64,000 bases of DNA from Gammaproteobacteria bacterium (GCA_015491735.1 WFVH01000003.1:1-64000), one strand, 5' to 3'; numbered from the stretch's first letter, positions 34,436 to 45,332 are shown. Made by a program: numbers and translations. The notes: generated from the sequence alone by a model not told the origin.

Positions 34436-36313
34436 TTAATAGCGGGCGTATTTCTGTAACGGTCCTGGTACATACCACTCTATGGGGACGCTGTGCAGAT
34501 TGAGACCAAGGGAGGTGATCTGGATGTTTTTCATCCGGTTATCGACGAACACCATGGACTTGCGCCGCATGAGAAAGGTATAGGGCTGATCCTCGTACAG
34601 GATCCGTTCGCACTGCTGCCAAAGCGGCATACGCTTTTCCTCGGCTACCGTGGCGCGGGCCTGATCGATCAGCTTGTCGAGCTGCGGGTTTTTATAGTTG
34701 ATGAAGTTGTCTCCTCCCGGCACGATCTGGCTGCTATGGAACATTTGATAGATATCGGTTTCCACTCCACTTGACCAGCCAAGGGTAATAGCGTCGAAGT
34801 TTTTATTGTTCAGCAGATCGAGCATTACTGACCACTCGGTGGGCCGGGGGTGCATCAGGATGCCGGCACGGGCGTACATGTCCTTGAGGAACAGGACGAT
34901 ACGTTTCGTGTCTTCACTGTCCTGGGAATATACCAGTTCGAACTCAAATGGTTCGCCTTCGGCATCTTCAAGCAAACCATCGTTGTTTCGATCCTGATAA
35001 CCGGCATCGGCCAGAAGCCTTATTGCTTCGTCTGCGTCGAACGGGCGGGCGAGCAGCGCTGTATCATGCTGCTTGCTGCGCGGATTAAATGGGCTGATGG
35101 CCGGTTCAGCGTAGCCCAGCATCACCTCTTCGATGATACGTTGCCGATCTGTCAGCCAGGTCATCGCCTGCCGAACCCGTTTGTCGGCAAAGCGGGTTGG
35201 TTTCCCGTCACGCAACTGGTTCCAGCCAATGTAGGAGTATCCGGCGGTGGGACTCATATACTCGAAATTATCCGTGCGGGCGGAAAGTGCTTTATCCTTC
35301 AGCAGCGTCTGATATTCACGAGGCCGGGCACTGTAGACATCAATATCGCCATTACGGAAAGTAGTGAGACGGGCGCTGTCATTTTCGACTACTTTCCACA
35401 ACAGTTTGTCGAAGGAAGGTTTTACCGGCCCCCAATAGCGCGGGTTACGTTCCAGCTCCACCATTCCCAGATCCGGCGTCCAGTTGCTGGGATCCGCTAA
35501 CCGGTAGGGGCCTGAACCCAGCAACAATCCTTTGGACTGGTTGAACGCCTGCGGGTTTTCCAGATAGGGTTCGTAGAAGTGTTTGGGCAGGATGGACATA
35601 CCTCCAGCCAGCGCCAGAGCGTCGAAGTAGGGTTCCTTGAACTGAAATGTCACCTCATGTTCGTCGTTGGCGGTAACGCGGGCTATTTTTTCAAAATAGG
35701 CGCGGGCGCGGGGCGCGGCGATGGACTCATCCATGATGAACCGGAAGGTGAATGCCACATCTTCCGCGGTCAACGCCTTGCCGTCGGAAAATTTTACCCC
35801 TTTGCGGAGCTGGAACGTAAAGCGCAAGCCGTCATCGCTGATTTGCCAGTCGCGGGCGATCAACCCCTCCCATTGCAGGGTTTCGGGGTTGCGCAACAGG
35901 AGTGATTCCTGCACATAGCCCTGAACCTGAGAAGCATACACATCAGCGGAGATCAACGGGGTAATGGTTTTCAGGCCGATGCCAAAAGCCAGCACACGCC
36001 AGTCACCCGATTGATAATCCGGTTGCCGGGTCGATAGCCAGGCGCGCTTGAAGGCTGCGGGTATATTATCATCGGTCGATTCCGGGATGCTGCTCTGCGC
36101 CGGGATCCGTTCATCGGTAATACGTTGTCCAAGCTGGTGAACAGCATCGCGAACACTGCGCAGGTCTTCTGCTTGCTCCTGCATGATCTGTTGCATCTGC
36201 TCCAGCTTGAGCCATTGACGATCCACCATATACATTGCCAGAAGGATCATTCCCCCCAGCGCCGCCAGCAGAACAAACAGCAGCAGATCGTTAGCTGTGA
36301 AACGCCGTTCCAT
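34436..36313 (-). CDS. Membrane-anchored extracellular solute-binding protein, family 5
   Basis: The 625-residue protein starts with a cytosolic tip and a membrane helix (about 10-29) that lacks a cleavage site. A predicted coiled coil follows (about 33-65), then an SBP_bac_5 domain of peptide/nickel-binding type (about 105-600; LRKGVKFSDGKALTAEDVAF near 165-184). No permease or ATPase gene is adjacent. The coiled coil suggests oligomers or a tether in the periplasm. A ligand-sensing or scavenging role without its own transporter is possible; the ligand is unknown. Confidence 0.85.
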   Translation of the reverse strand: MERRFTANDLLLFVLLAALGGMILLAMYMVDRQWLKLEQMQQIMQEQAEDLRSVRDAVHQLGQRITDERIPAQSSIPESTDDNIPAAFKRAWLSTRQPDYQSGDWRVLAFGIGLKTITPLISADVYASQVQGYVQESLLLRNPETLQWEGLIARDWQISDDGLRFTFQLRKGVKFSDGKALTAEDVAFTFRFIMDESIAAPRARAYFEKIARVTANDEHEVTFQFKEPYFDALALAGGMSILPKHFYEPYLENPQAFNQSKGLLLGSGPYRLADPSNWTPDLGMVELERNPRYWGPVKPSFDKLLWKVVENDSARLTTFRNGDIDVYSARPREYQTLLKDKALSARTDNFEYMSPTAGYSYIGWNQLRDGKPTRFADKRVRQAMTWLTDRQRIIEEVMLGYAEPAISPFNPRSKQHDTALLARPFDADEAIRLLADAGYQDRNNDGLLEDAEGEPFEFELVYSQDSEDTKRIVLFLKDMYARAGILMHPRPTEWSVMLDLLNNKNFDAITLGWSSGVETDIYQMFHSSQIVPGGDNFINYKNPQLDKLIDQARATVAEEKRMPLWQQCERILYEDQPYTFLMRRKSMVFVDNRMKNIQITSLGLNLHSVPIEWYVPGPLQKYARY

Positions 36314-36429
36314 TCTCTATAGACCACACCTGTTTGTTTGTATCACGGCTACCCCGGTCTTCCCGACAGGCGGTTGGGGTTTTACCTCCCTGGCGGGAGA
36401 GAATCGGGAAAAGAGCGGGGCGAAACGGC

Positions 36430-36789
36430 TTATTCATCATCCCGGGGTGGAGTGGCATTCGAAGCGACTGGCTGGCTTTCATCAGGGTGGGCATCTCCGC
36501 GGGTGTGTGTCAGGCGGCCATCCTTGAAATAGACCTGCAGTGAATGACGTTCAAATGGCGTATTCTTTTTTTTCAGGCTGTAATAATAGTCCCAGCGATC
36601 AAGGTGAAATGGATCACGCAATAGCGGTGTGCCAAGAATGAGCTGAACCTGCCGTTTGTCCATACCGGGTTTCAACCGTTTTACCATCTCCTGGGTGACA
36701 AGATTTCCCTGCTGAATATCTACTCGGTGAATACTGCATCCGGCGGTAATCAGCGCTGACAAGAGCAATAAACCAATTATCTTTCGCAT
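36430..36789 (-). CDS. bamE: BamE, outer-membrane protein assembly lipoprotein
   Basis: The 119-residue lipoprotein has lipobox ITAGC (Cys18) and the BamE/SmpA fold motifs LKPGMDKRQVQLILGTPLL (about 40-58) and WDYYYSLKK. It stabilises the BamA-BamD complex. It is divergent from fur, the standard gammaproteobacterial arrangement. The C-terminus carries a Pro- and Asp-rich tail of unknown use. Confidence 0.94.
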   Translation of the reverse strand: MRKIIGLLLLSALITAGCSIHRVDIQQGNLVTQEMVKRLKPGMDKRQVQLILGTPLLRDPFHLDRWDYYYSLKKKNTPFERHSLQVYFKDGRLTHTRGDAHPDESQPVASNATPPRDDE

Positions 36790-36843
36790 TTGCCTGCTTC
36801 ACTATATAATCGGGTTTCTGCATATTACCGCTGAGAGACCGGC
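36790..36843. promoter_or_regulatory. Divergent bamE-fur promoter region
   Basis: Only 54 bp separate the bamE and fur starts. TATAAT at 36805-36810 is a good -10 candidate for fur; I cannot assign a matching -35. No clear Fur box is visible by eye. Confidence 0.4.
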
Positions 36844-37281
36844 GTGAAAAGTCAAAATCTGAAAAAGGTCGGACTGAAAGTCACCCTGCCCCGCCTGAAA
36901 ATTCTCGAAATTCTGGGTAAATCCACCCAACGCCATATGAGTGCGGAAGATGTATACAAAGCCCTGCTGGGGGCCGGTGAGGAGATCGGTCTGGCCACGG
37001 TGTACCGGGTACTGACCCAATTCGAAACAGCGGGGTTGGTGGAGCGTCACAACTTTGAAGGGGGGCAGGCGGTTTTCGAGTTGAGCGAGGGCGATCACCA
37101 CGATCACCTGTTATGCATCAACTGCGGCCGTGTGGATGAGTTTGTTGATGAGACGATTGAAATGCGCCAGCGGGATATTGCCGAGAAGTTTGGCTATGAA
37201 ATCACCGACCATTGTCTTTATATCTACGGGGTTTGCCCGAACTGCCGGGGGTCGCGGCTCCAAAACGAAAAAGCTCCGTGA
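36844..37281 (+). CDS. fur: Fur, ferric uptake regulator
   Basis: The 145-residue protein starts at GTG. The winged helix covers about 1-83 with the recognition region LATVYRVLTQFE. Metal ligands are in the HHDHLLCINCGRVDEF stretch (about 87-102) and CPNC near the end, matching the structural zinc Cys pairs. It represses iron uptake when Fe2+ is bound. Convergent with the ferredoxin gene, sharing a bidirectional terminator. Confidence 0.96.
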   Translation: MKSQNLKKVGLKVTLPRLKILEILGKSTQRHMSAEDVYKALLGAGEEIGLATVYRVLTQFETAGLVERHNFEGGQAVFELSEGDHHDHLLCINCGRVDEFVDETIEMRQRDIAEKFGYEITDHCLYIYGVCPNCRGSRLQNEKAP

Positions 37282-37293
37282 AGGCGCTTTTTC
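37267..37293. terminator. Bidirectional terminator between fur and the ferredoxin gene
   Basis: GAAAAAGC (37267-37274) is inverted as GCTTTTTC (37286-37293) with an 11-base loop. The A-run on one side and T-run on the other make it usable in both directions. The first arm overlaps the end of fur. Confidence 0.7.
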
Positions 37294-37317
37294 ACCTGCA
37301 AGCCATGATACCGCCCA

Positions 37318-38696
<1,379 letters not shown>

Positions 38697-38700
<4 letters not shown>

Positions 38701-40208
38701 CCGCTGCCCCCCACCCTGATGGTCGCCATCTTCTCCGGATCGGTACGGCGCTGGAATGCGTCGCGGATCGCCTCCCGGCTTACCGCCTCGACTCGCTGGC
38801 TGAAGGTGTCGAGATAGTCCAGCGGCAAGCCGTAGAAGCCGATCATGGCGATGTATTCGAGAATGTCCTTGTTGCTGTCGATGCGCAGCGGGAAGCCGCC
38901 AGTGATGTTTTTCTTTGCCGCTTCCAGCTCCGCGGCGGTCGGTCCCTGCTCGATGAATTTCCGCAGAGTCTCCTGCAGTACCCGGTCTGCCTCGGCGGCC
39001 TTGTCATTGCGTGTCTGCAGTCCGATCTGGAATGGCCCCTTGCGGCGCATCGGCATGAAGAAGCTGTAGGCGCTGTAGGCCAGGCCGCGCTTTTCACGGA
39101 TTTCCGCCATGATCCGCGAGCCGAAGCCGCTGCCCCCCAAAATATGGTTGCCCACATAGAGCGCCATGTAGTCGGGATCGGTGCGGCTCATTCCCGGCTG
39201 CCCGACCAGAATATGGGTTTGGCTGGAGGGGAAGGAGATGGTTTCCCGCACCGCTTTGGCCAGCGGTTCAACCTCTGCCAGCTCCGGAGCCGCTTGGCCG
39301 GCGGGAAGTCTTGCCACCAGCCGACCGGCCAGTTTTTCCGCCTGCTCCCGCGACAGGTCGCCCACCAGGGCAATAACAGCATTGGCTGCGACATAGTACT
39401 GTTTATGGAATTTCCCCAGCGCTTCCCGCCGCAGGGCCTGGATACTCTCTACCGTTCCGTTGCTGGGCGAAGCGTAGGGGTGATCACCGTAAATCGCGCG
39501 GTAGAACGCCTTGCTGGCGATGCTGGCCGGTGACTGCTTCTCTGCTTGCAGGCCGATTAGCATTCGCTTGCGCTCCCGCTGGAATATCTCTTCGGGGAAG
39601 CGGGGCTGGCTGAGCAGGGTGCCCAGGATCTCCAGGGCCGGCTCGAGGTACTGGTGGTCGCTCAGCGTGCGCAAGCTGACCAGCGCCATATCGCGCAGGG
39701 CGGCGCTGCCGAGCTGTGCACCCAGGCTTTCCAGCCGCTCGGCAATCTGCTCTTCGTTGAGCTCACCCGCACCGGCGTCCAGCAGGGCATTGGTCATTAT
39801 CGCAAGCCCCGGCTGCTCACCGTCGCGGGCGCCGCCGGCATCGAACACCACCCGGATATCCACCATGGGAAGTTGGGGAGCAGGGACAAAGTAGACACGG
39901 GCGCCGTTGGCGGTTTTCCAGTGCTGAATCTCCGGCCCGGCAGTGGCGGCCGCCATGGGCAGCAGGATGGCGCCTATCCAGACCAGGGTAACCCAGCCTC
40001 TGAACAGGGGGGCCACCGCGGTTGTGTGTACACCTGCAGCCAGCCTCGATAACGCAACCCGCAGGCCCGCACATGGCAGCGCTTCCTTTCTGCGTTGCTG
40101 CTCCTGGCAAGTGGTTAACCTCCCCCCTGTGAGCCACATCTTGATATGTGCCTTGCCAGCTGTTCTGTGGCCCCTGTGTTTAGTGGCCGGATTAATGGCG
40201 AGCCGCAT
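38697..40208 (-). CDS. M16 peptidase-family protein lacking the zinc motif, with inserted N-terminus
   Basis: Read from the Met at 40208 the product has 503 residues; that start overlaps the upstream M16 gene. The M16 fold begins near residue 90 (PEIQHWKTANGARVYFV), after a hydrophobic stretch WVTLVWIGAILLPMAAATA. The catalytic HxxEH is missing (GLAIMTNALLD in its place), so this is the inactive partner of the next gene's zinc peptidase. Residues 5-73 come from a 206-bp segment with 28-bp inverted ends (39989-40194). The real start may lie downstream of it. Confidence 0.87.
39989..40194. repeat. 206-bp inverted-repeat segment in the 5' end of the M16 gene
   Basis: Positions 39989-40016 (TAACCCAGCC...GGCCAC) match the reverse complement of 40167-40194 (TAATCCGGCC...GGCCAC) at about 22 of 28 places. 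The end sequence TAAYCCRGCC resembles the TAACCCGGCA ends of the mlaC segment. Inside is a further pair CTTGCCAG/CTGGCAAG. The reading frame is open across it. Confidence 0.6.
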
Positions 40209-41571
40209 GATGTTTGCCTCCGTCGTTGTTGGTTCCTTTTTCCAGCGGCAACGGTTCAAGCTGCGCGATGGTCAGGTGATCGTCGATAAGATACTTGCGG
40301 GCCACCACCTGCAACTGCTCCGCCGTGATGGCCAGCACCTTGCTGCTGTATTCATCCATGCGCTGCCAGCCAAGGCCGATGGTTTCCAGCGTACCCATCT
40401 GCATCGCTTGATAAAAAGGGGAGTCCTGCTCATAGGTTTTTCCCGCCACCACCTGCGCCTTGATGCGCGCCAGCTCCTGCTCGCTGACCGGCTCGGTTTT
40501 CAGCCGTTCTATCTCGGCCCGCAGCGCCTGTTCCAGTTCGGCTACGGTGCGGCCCTGCGCCGGCGTGCCATCGAGCAGGAACAGATCCTGACGCATGGAG
40601 TAGAGGTTGTAGCCTGCTCCGGCGCTGGCTGCCAGTTGCTGTTTGCGCACCAGGTTTTTGGCCAGGCGGGCACTGTCGCCGCCATCGAGAACGCCGGCCA
40701 GCACCTCCAGTGCATAGGGCTCCCACTCTTCCGCGGTCGTTTTCAGTACCGGCACCTTGTAGCCCATCAACAGATAGGGAAGCTCTGCCGGGGCGCGAAC
40801 GGTGATGCGCCGGATCCCCCGCTGTTTGCTTTCGGTACGTGGTTTGGGCTGCTTCAGTTCGCTGGGTTCGAGCGGACCGAAATGCGTTTTGGCCAGCGCG
40901 AACACCTGCTCGGGAACCACGTCGCCCACCACCACCAACGTGGCGTTGTTGGGGGCGTACCAGCGCTGATACCAGGTGGCGAGATCCTCAGTCTGCAGAC
41001 TCTCCAGATCCTGCATCCAGCCGATGATGGGGTGGTGATAGGGGCTGTTGACGAAGGCGGCGGCGTTGAGCTGCTCGTAGGTCAGCGATTGTGGTTTGTC
41101 TTCGGTGCGCAAGCGCCGTTCCTCCATGACCACCTTGACCTCTTTGGCGAACTCGTCAGCCGGCAGCAGCAGGTTGCGCATCCGATCCGCTTCCATCTCG
41201 AAACTGACCTTCAGGCGGCTCTTCTCCAACTGCTGAAAATAGGCGGTGTAGTCGCGGCCGGTAAAGGCGTTCTCCTCTCCGCCGTTCTCGGCGATGATCC
41301 GAGAGAACTCTCCCGGGCCGTGTTTTTTGGTTCCCTTGAACATCATATGCTCCAGTACATGGGAAACACCGGTGATGCCGTCGTGTTCGTAGCTTGAGCC
41401 CACTTTGTACCAGATCTGCGAAACCACTACCGGAGCGCGGTGATCCGGTTTGACCAGAAGCTTCAGTCCATTGTCCAGCGTGAACTCATGTACCTGCGCT
41501 GCCAGTACCGGGGTAGCTGCCAGCATGGCATAAAACAGCAGCAGCGAGAAAATTGGTTTTATCTGTTTCAT
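40192..41571 (-). CDS. M16 family zinc metallopeptidase
   Basis: The 459-residue protein has a signal peptide (about 1-24) and the inverted zinc motif HVLEH (about 66-70) with the downstream Glu in GGEENAFTGRDYT. This is a pitrilysin-family periplasmic or lipid-exposed peptidase. It is paired with the non-catalytic M16 protein encoded next, the usual active/inactive heterodimer. The substrate is unknown. It is divergent from ftsY, an arrangement common in gammaproteobacteria. Confidence 0.93.
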   Translation of the reverse strand: MKQIKPIFSLLLFYAMLAATPVLAAQVHEFTLDNGLKLLVKPDHRAPVVVSQIWYKVGSSYEHDGITGVSHVLEHMMFKGTKKHGPGEFSRIIAENGGEENAFTGRDYTAYFQQLEKSRLKVSFEMEADRMRNLLLPADEFAKEVKVVMEERRLRTEDKPQSLTYEQLNAAAFVNSPYHHPIIGWMQDLESLQTEDLATWYQRWYAPNNATLVVVGDVVPEQVFALAKTHFGPLEPSELKQPKPRTESKQRGIRRITVRAPAELPYLLMGYKVPVLKTTAEEWEPYALEVLAGVLDGGDSARLAKNLVRKQQLAASAGAGYNLYSMRQDLFLLDGTPAQGRTVAELEQALRAEIERLKTEPVSEQELARIKAQVVAGKTYEQDSPFYQAMQMGTLETIGLGWQRMDEYSSKVLAITAEQLQVVARKYLIDDHLTIAQLEPLPLEKGTNNDGGKHHAARH

Positions 41572-41645
41572 TGTTGTTTCCGTTTCCGTGGCAGAAGTGG
41601 ATAATGATAAGATAAACGGTCAGGCGATACTAACCCGGCTTGGCA

Positions 41646-41727
41646 GGCTGTTGAAAAGGTTTCCAAAAAGGCGAAATCAGGTAAAGCCTCGGTGGACACG
41701 CCTGCGCATGAGGATTTTTCAACAACC
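41646..41727. repeat. Imperfect inverted repeat between the M16 gene and ftsY
   Basis: GGCTGTTGAAAA (41646-41657) is inverted with one mismatch as TTTTCAACAACC (41716-41727). The spacer is 58 bases. It may be the remains of a small repeat or a regulatory hairpin in the divergent promoter region of ftsY. Confidence 0.5.
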
Positions 41728-41766
41728 CGTCAATTGTGAACAGCCCCGATTGAGACTGTCAAAATC

Positions 41767-42765
41767 ATGTTTGGTTTCATCAAGAAAAAATCTTCCGAGC
41801 AGAGCGGTGCTTCCAAAAAGCCCGGCTTCGTCGGCCGCCTTCGCGAGCGTTTGTCACGCACTCGCTCTGGCTTGACCGAGGGACTCTCCAGCCTGTTGCT
41901 GGGGAAAAAGGCCATTGATGACGAATTGCTGGAGGAGCTGGAGACGCGGCTGCTGCTTGCCGACGTGGGCGTGGACGCCACCCAGGCGATCATCGGCCGG
42001 CTGACCGAGCGGGTATCGCGCAAGCAGCTGACTGATGCCGAGGCGCTGCTCGATGCCTTGCGCGGGGAGTTGCTGGCGATTCTTGAGCCGGTGAGTCAGC
42101 CACTGGCCATCCCGCAATCCAGTCACCCCTTCGTCATCCTGATGCTCGGGATCAACGGCGCAGGCAAGACCACCACCATCGGCAAGTTGGCCAAGCAGTT
42201 GCAGGGCCAGGGCTGCAGTGTGATGCTGGCGGCAGGTGATACCTTTCGTGCCGCTGCGGTGGAGCAGCTTCAGGTTTGGGGGGAGCGCAACAACGTTCCG
42301 GTAATCGCCCAGCACAGCGGTGCCGACTCCGCAGCGGTGATTCACGACGCGCTGCAGGCCGCCCGCTCTCGCGGTTTCGACGTGCTCATCGCCGATACCG
42401 CCGGCCGACTGCATACCCAGCAGGGGTTGATGGACGAATTGGCCAAGGTCAAGCGGGTGATGCGCAAGATTGATCCGGATGCTCCTCATGAGGTGATGCT
42501 GGTACTGGATGCCGGTACCGGCCAGAATGCGCTCTCCCAGGCGGTGCAGTTTCACGAGCTGATGGGGTTGACGGGGATCACCATCACCAAGCTGGATGGT
42601 ACTGCAAAGGGTGGCGTTCTGTTTGCCATTGCCAACCGGCTCGGAGTGCCGATCCGGTTTATCGGGATTGGTGAAGGGATCGATGATCTGCGGGTATTCG
42701 ATGCGGGCGAGTTTGTGGATGCGCTGTTCGACAAGCCGTCGAATTCATCCGATGATTCTGTTTGA
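41767..42765 (+). CDS. ftsY: FtsY, signal recognition particle receptor
   Basis: The 332-residue protein has a short basic N-terminal A region (about 1-30) and the NG domain. GTPase motifs are GINGAGKTTTIGKLA (about 128-142), DTAGRLHTQ and TKLDGTAKGG. It receives SRP-ribosome complexes at the membrane. The acidic A domain of E. coli FtsY is absent, as in many bacteria. Its end overlaps ftsE by 14 bases. Confidence 0.97.
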   Translation: MFGFIKKKSSEQSGASKKPGFVGRLRERLSRTRSGLTEGLSSLLLGKKAIDDELLEELETRLLLADVGVDATQAIIGRLTERVSRKQLTDAEALLDALRGELLAILEPVSQPLAIPQSSHPFVILMLGINGAGKTTTIGKLAKQLQGQGCSVMLAAGDTFRAAAVEQLQVWGERNNVPVIAQHSGADSAAVIHDALQAARSRGFDVLIADTAGRLHTQQGLMDELAKVKRVMRKIDPDAPHEVMLVLDAGTGQNALSQAVQFHELMGLTGITITKLDGTAKGGVLFAIANRLGVPIRFIGIGEGIDDLRVFDAGEFVDALFDKPSNSSDDSV

Positions 42766-43426
42766 CAAGGTCAGTAAACGCTATCCTGGGGGGCAGGAGG
42801 CGCTCTCGGCGGTCAGTTTTCATCTGGAGCGGGGTGAAATGGCTTTTCTTACCGGCCATTCCGGTGCGGGAAAAAGCTCCTTGCTCAAACTGATTACACT
42901 CATCGAACGGGCCAGCGGTGGTCAGATCCTGATTAATGGTCAGAATCTGGCGCGCTTGGGGCGGCGGGGCATTCCGCATTTGCGCCGTAACATCGGCACG
43001 GTTTTCCAGGACTACCGGTTGCTTCACGACCGCACCGTGTTCGACAATGTTGCCCTGCCATTGATTATTACCGGCCTGCAGCGGCGCGATGTGGCGCGGA
43101 GGGTGCACGCAGCACTGGATATGGTGGATCTGTTGAGCAAGGAGAAGCGCTATCCGATTACCCTCTCAGGGGGAGAGCAGCAGCGGATTGGCATCGCCCG
43201 CGCCGTGGTCAACAAACCGCCACTGCTGCTGGCCGATGAGCCTACCGGCAACCTGGATCCGGAACTCTCGCGGGAGATAATGGCGCTGTTCGAGCTGTTC
43301 AACCAGGTCGGTGTGACGGTTCTGATCGCCTCCCACGATCTGGAGTTGATTTCACATCTTTCCTACCGGGTGCTGACACTGGAAAAGGGGTGTCTGGTAC
43401 ATGACGGCAAGGTAAGCGGCGCATGA
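42752..43426 (+). CDS. ftsE: FtsE, cell-division ABC ATPase
   Basis: The 224-residue ATPase is read from MILFDKVSKRYPGG; the frame extends upstream within ftsY. Walker A GHSGAGKS (about 36-43), signature LSGGE and Walker B LLLADEPTGNLDP match FtsE. With FtsX it controls septal amidase activation through EnvC. It overlaps both neighbours in the ftsYEX order. Confidence 0.97.
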   Translation: MILFDKVSKRYPGGQEALSAVSFHLERGEMAFLTGHSGAGKSSLLKLITLIERASGGQILINGQNLARLGRRGIPHLRRNIGTVFQDYRLLHDRTVFDNVALPLIITGLQRRDVARRVHAALDMVDLLSKEKRYPITLSGGEQQRIGIARAVVNKPPLLLADEPTGNLDPELSREIMALFELFNQVGVTVLIASHDLELISHLSYRVLTLEKGCLVHDGKVSGA

Positions 43427-44409
43427 GATCCGGCGGCGGCAGCCAGACGAACAAACCACCGCGCAGCGGTGCTTCCCGCAGCGCTGGCCGCTGGGGAGTG
43501 GGCAATTACCTGGAGCGCCATCTGCAGGTGCTGATACATACCCTGGGCCAGTTGAACCGCGCACCGCTCTCTGCGCTGATAACCGCCACGGTAATCGGTA
43601 TTGCTCTGGCGCTGCCGGCAGGTCTGTACGTGCTGGTGGACCATGCCCGGCAACTGGGCGGTCACTGGCAGGAGACGACGCGGATCTCGCTGTTTCTCAA
43701 ACAGGGTGTCGACAATGCGCAGGGAGAGATGTTGGCGGATAAGCTGGCTGGCGGAGAGGGGGTCGTGTCGACGGAGTATATCTCTCCGCAGCAGGCGCTG
43801 GCCGAGTTCCGGGAGTTTTCCGGTTTTGGTGATGTGCTGGATGGTCTGGAGAGCAACCCGCTGCCTGGCGTCGTTGTGGTTCAGCCGGATCCCGCCTATC
43901 GGCCCGAAGCGATCCAGCGTTTGCTGGGGCAGCTGCGGACGTTGCAGGAGGTGGATGTCGCCCAGCTCGACATGGAGTGGGTCAAGCGGCTGCACTCCAT
44001 TGTCGATATCATCCAGCGGGGAGTGGTGACGCTGGCGGTGCTGCTCGCCCTGGCAGTGTTGTTGATTATTGGTAACACGATTCGCCTGGATATCGAGAAT
44101 CGCCGGGAGGAGATTGTCATAACCAGGCTGATAGGTGCGACCGACGGGTTTATCCGCCGGCCCTTTCTCTACACCGGTTTCTGGTATGGTCTGGCCGGGG
44201 CGCTGATCGCCCTGGTGCTGGTGAATGTCTCTCTGGCCCTGTTGCAGCAGCCGGTAAGCCGTCTGGCCGGGCTGTATGGCAGCGATTTCCGGCTGGGCTT
44301 CACCTCGCTGGAAATGGTGCTGCTGCTGTTGCTGGCCGGCGTCGTTCTTGGCCTGCTGGGAGCGCTGTTGGCGGTAAGCCGGCATCTGCGTGCAGTTGAG
44401 CCGGGATAA
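43423..44409 (+). CDS. ftsX: FtsX, cell-division ABC permease
   Basis: The 328-residue protein has a basic cytosolic N-terminus, four membrane helices (about 60-80, 205-225, 255-275, 300-320) and the large periplasmic loop between the first two. It pairs with FtsE. In many gammaproteobacteria rpoH follows; here a Nudix gene follows instead, sharing bases in TAATG. Confidence 0.95.
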   Translation: MRSGGGSQTNKPPRSGASRSAGRWGVGNYLERHLQVLIHTLGQLNRAPLSALITATVIGIALALPAGLYVLVDHARQLGGHWQETTRISLFLKQGVDNAQGEMLADKLAGGEGVVSTEYISPQQALAEFREFSGFGDVLDGLESNPLPGVVVVQPDPAYRPEAIQRLLGQLRTLQEVDVAQLDMEWVKRLHSIVDIIQRGVVTLAVLLALAVLLIIGNTIRLDIENRREEIVITRLIGATDGFIRRPFLYTGFWYGLAGALIALVLVNVSLALLQQPVSRLAGLYGSDFRLGFTSLEMVLLLLLAGVVLGLLGALLAVSRHLRAVEPG

Positions 44410-45263
44410 TGGGTTTTCTCCACCACCTGCAGCGCTGTAACCGGCATGATCTGTCCGGGTATCTCCCGTTTCGGGTGGATGGCCTGGTCGTCGGCCGGAT
44501 CAGGCCGGTATTCGCTGAGCTGTTGTCTGCCTGGCCAGCGGTGTTTTCGGTTTCTCCGGACAGGGTCGATCTGGCGGTGGAAACCTCCGATGTGGCGGAG
44601 CGCAGCGCGGCTGTAGCCGGAGTTTTGCAGGCGCTCGTGGCGCAGGGGGCAATCTCTCGCCTCCACGGCGAGCAGTACGGAGTCACCACGGATTCGCGGG
44701 ATGACGCCCTGTTGCTGATCGATCGGGCGGCCGCTCCCTGCTTCGGGATCCGCGCTTTCGGTCAGCACCTCAACGGCTATGTCAGGGATGGTGGCAGTTA
44801 CCGGATGTGGATCGGGCGGCGCGCGGCGGATCGGATGATCTATCCAGGCAAGCTGGATCATCTGGTGGCCGGCGGGCTGCCTCACGGTATCGGCCTGGCA
44901 GAAAATCTGGCAAAAGAGTGCTGGGAGGAGGCGGCCATTCCCCCAGAGCTTGCTCTCCGGGCCATCCCGGTTGGCGCCGTCAGCTATATCACCGAGTCGG
45001 AACGCGGGCTGAAACCTGACACGCTCTACTGTTACGACTTGGAGCTGCCCATGGATTTCCAGCCGCGCTGCATGGATGGCGAAGTGGATGCGTTCTATCT
45101 TTGGCCGGTGGAGCAGGTGATGGAGGTGGTAAGAGACAGCCAGGAGTTCAAGCAGAACTGTAACCTGGTGATCATCGACTTTCTGATCCGTCATGGATTC
45201 ATCAAGCCGGAACACGACGAGTATCTGGATCTGGTCGTTGGGCTGCATCCCCCTCTGCCCTGA
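44409..45263 (+). CDS. Nudix hydrolase with N-terminal DUF4743-like domain
   Basis: The 284-residue protein has an N-terminal domain of the DUF4743 type and a C-terminal Nudix domain. The Nudix box is GGLPHGIGLAENLAKECWEE, near 157-176, with the EExx catalytic pair kept. Relatives with this layout resemble the C-terminal part of fungal thiamine pyrophosphokinase Tnr3, which hydrolyses damaged thiamine diphosphate; that function is inferred only. Its start overlaps the ftsX stop, so the two are translationally coupled. Confidence 0.88.
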   Translation: MGFLHHLQRCNRHDLSGYLPFRVDGLVVGRIRPVFAELLSAWPAVFSVSPDRVDLAVETSDVAERSAAVAGVLQALVAQGAISRLHGEQYGVTTDSRDDALLLIDRAAAPCFGIRAFGQHLNGYVRDGGSYRMWIGRRAADRMIYPGKLDHLVAGGLPHGIGLAENLAKECWEEAAIPPELALRAIPVGAVSYITESERGLKPDTLYCYDLELPMDFQPRCMDGEVDAFYLWPVEQVMEVVRDSQEFKQNCNLVIIDFLIRHGFIKPEHDEYLDLVVGLHPPLP

Positions 45264-45332
45264 TGGTTTTCCCCTTCGAGAAGGGTCTCAAGCCGGGCGA
45301 CACAGACAGGGCCGATTTGATATACTCGCCAG

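Noticed and set aside
39943-41397. 484-codon frame on the plus strand
   Set aside because: Antisense to the M16 peptidase pair. It opens within the inverted-repeat segment and has no domain features.
43363-44385. 340-codon frame on the minus strand
   Set aside because: Antisense to ftsX; Gln- and His-rich composition typical of a shadow frame.
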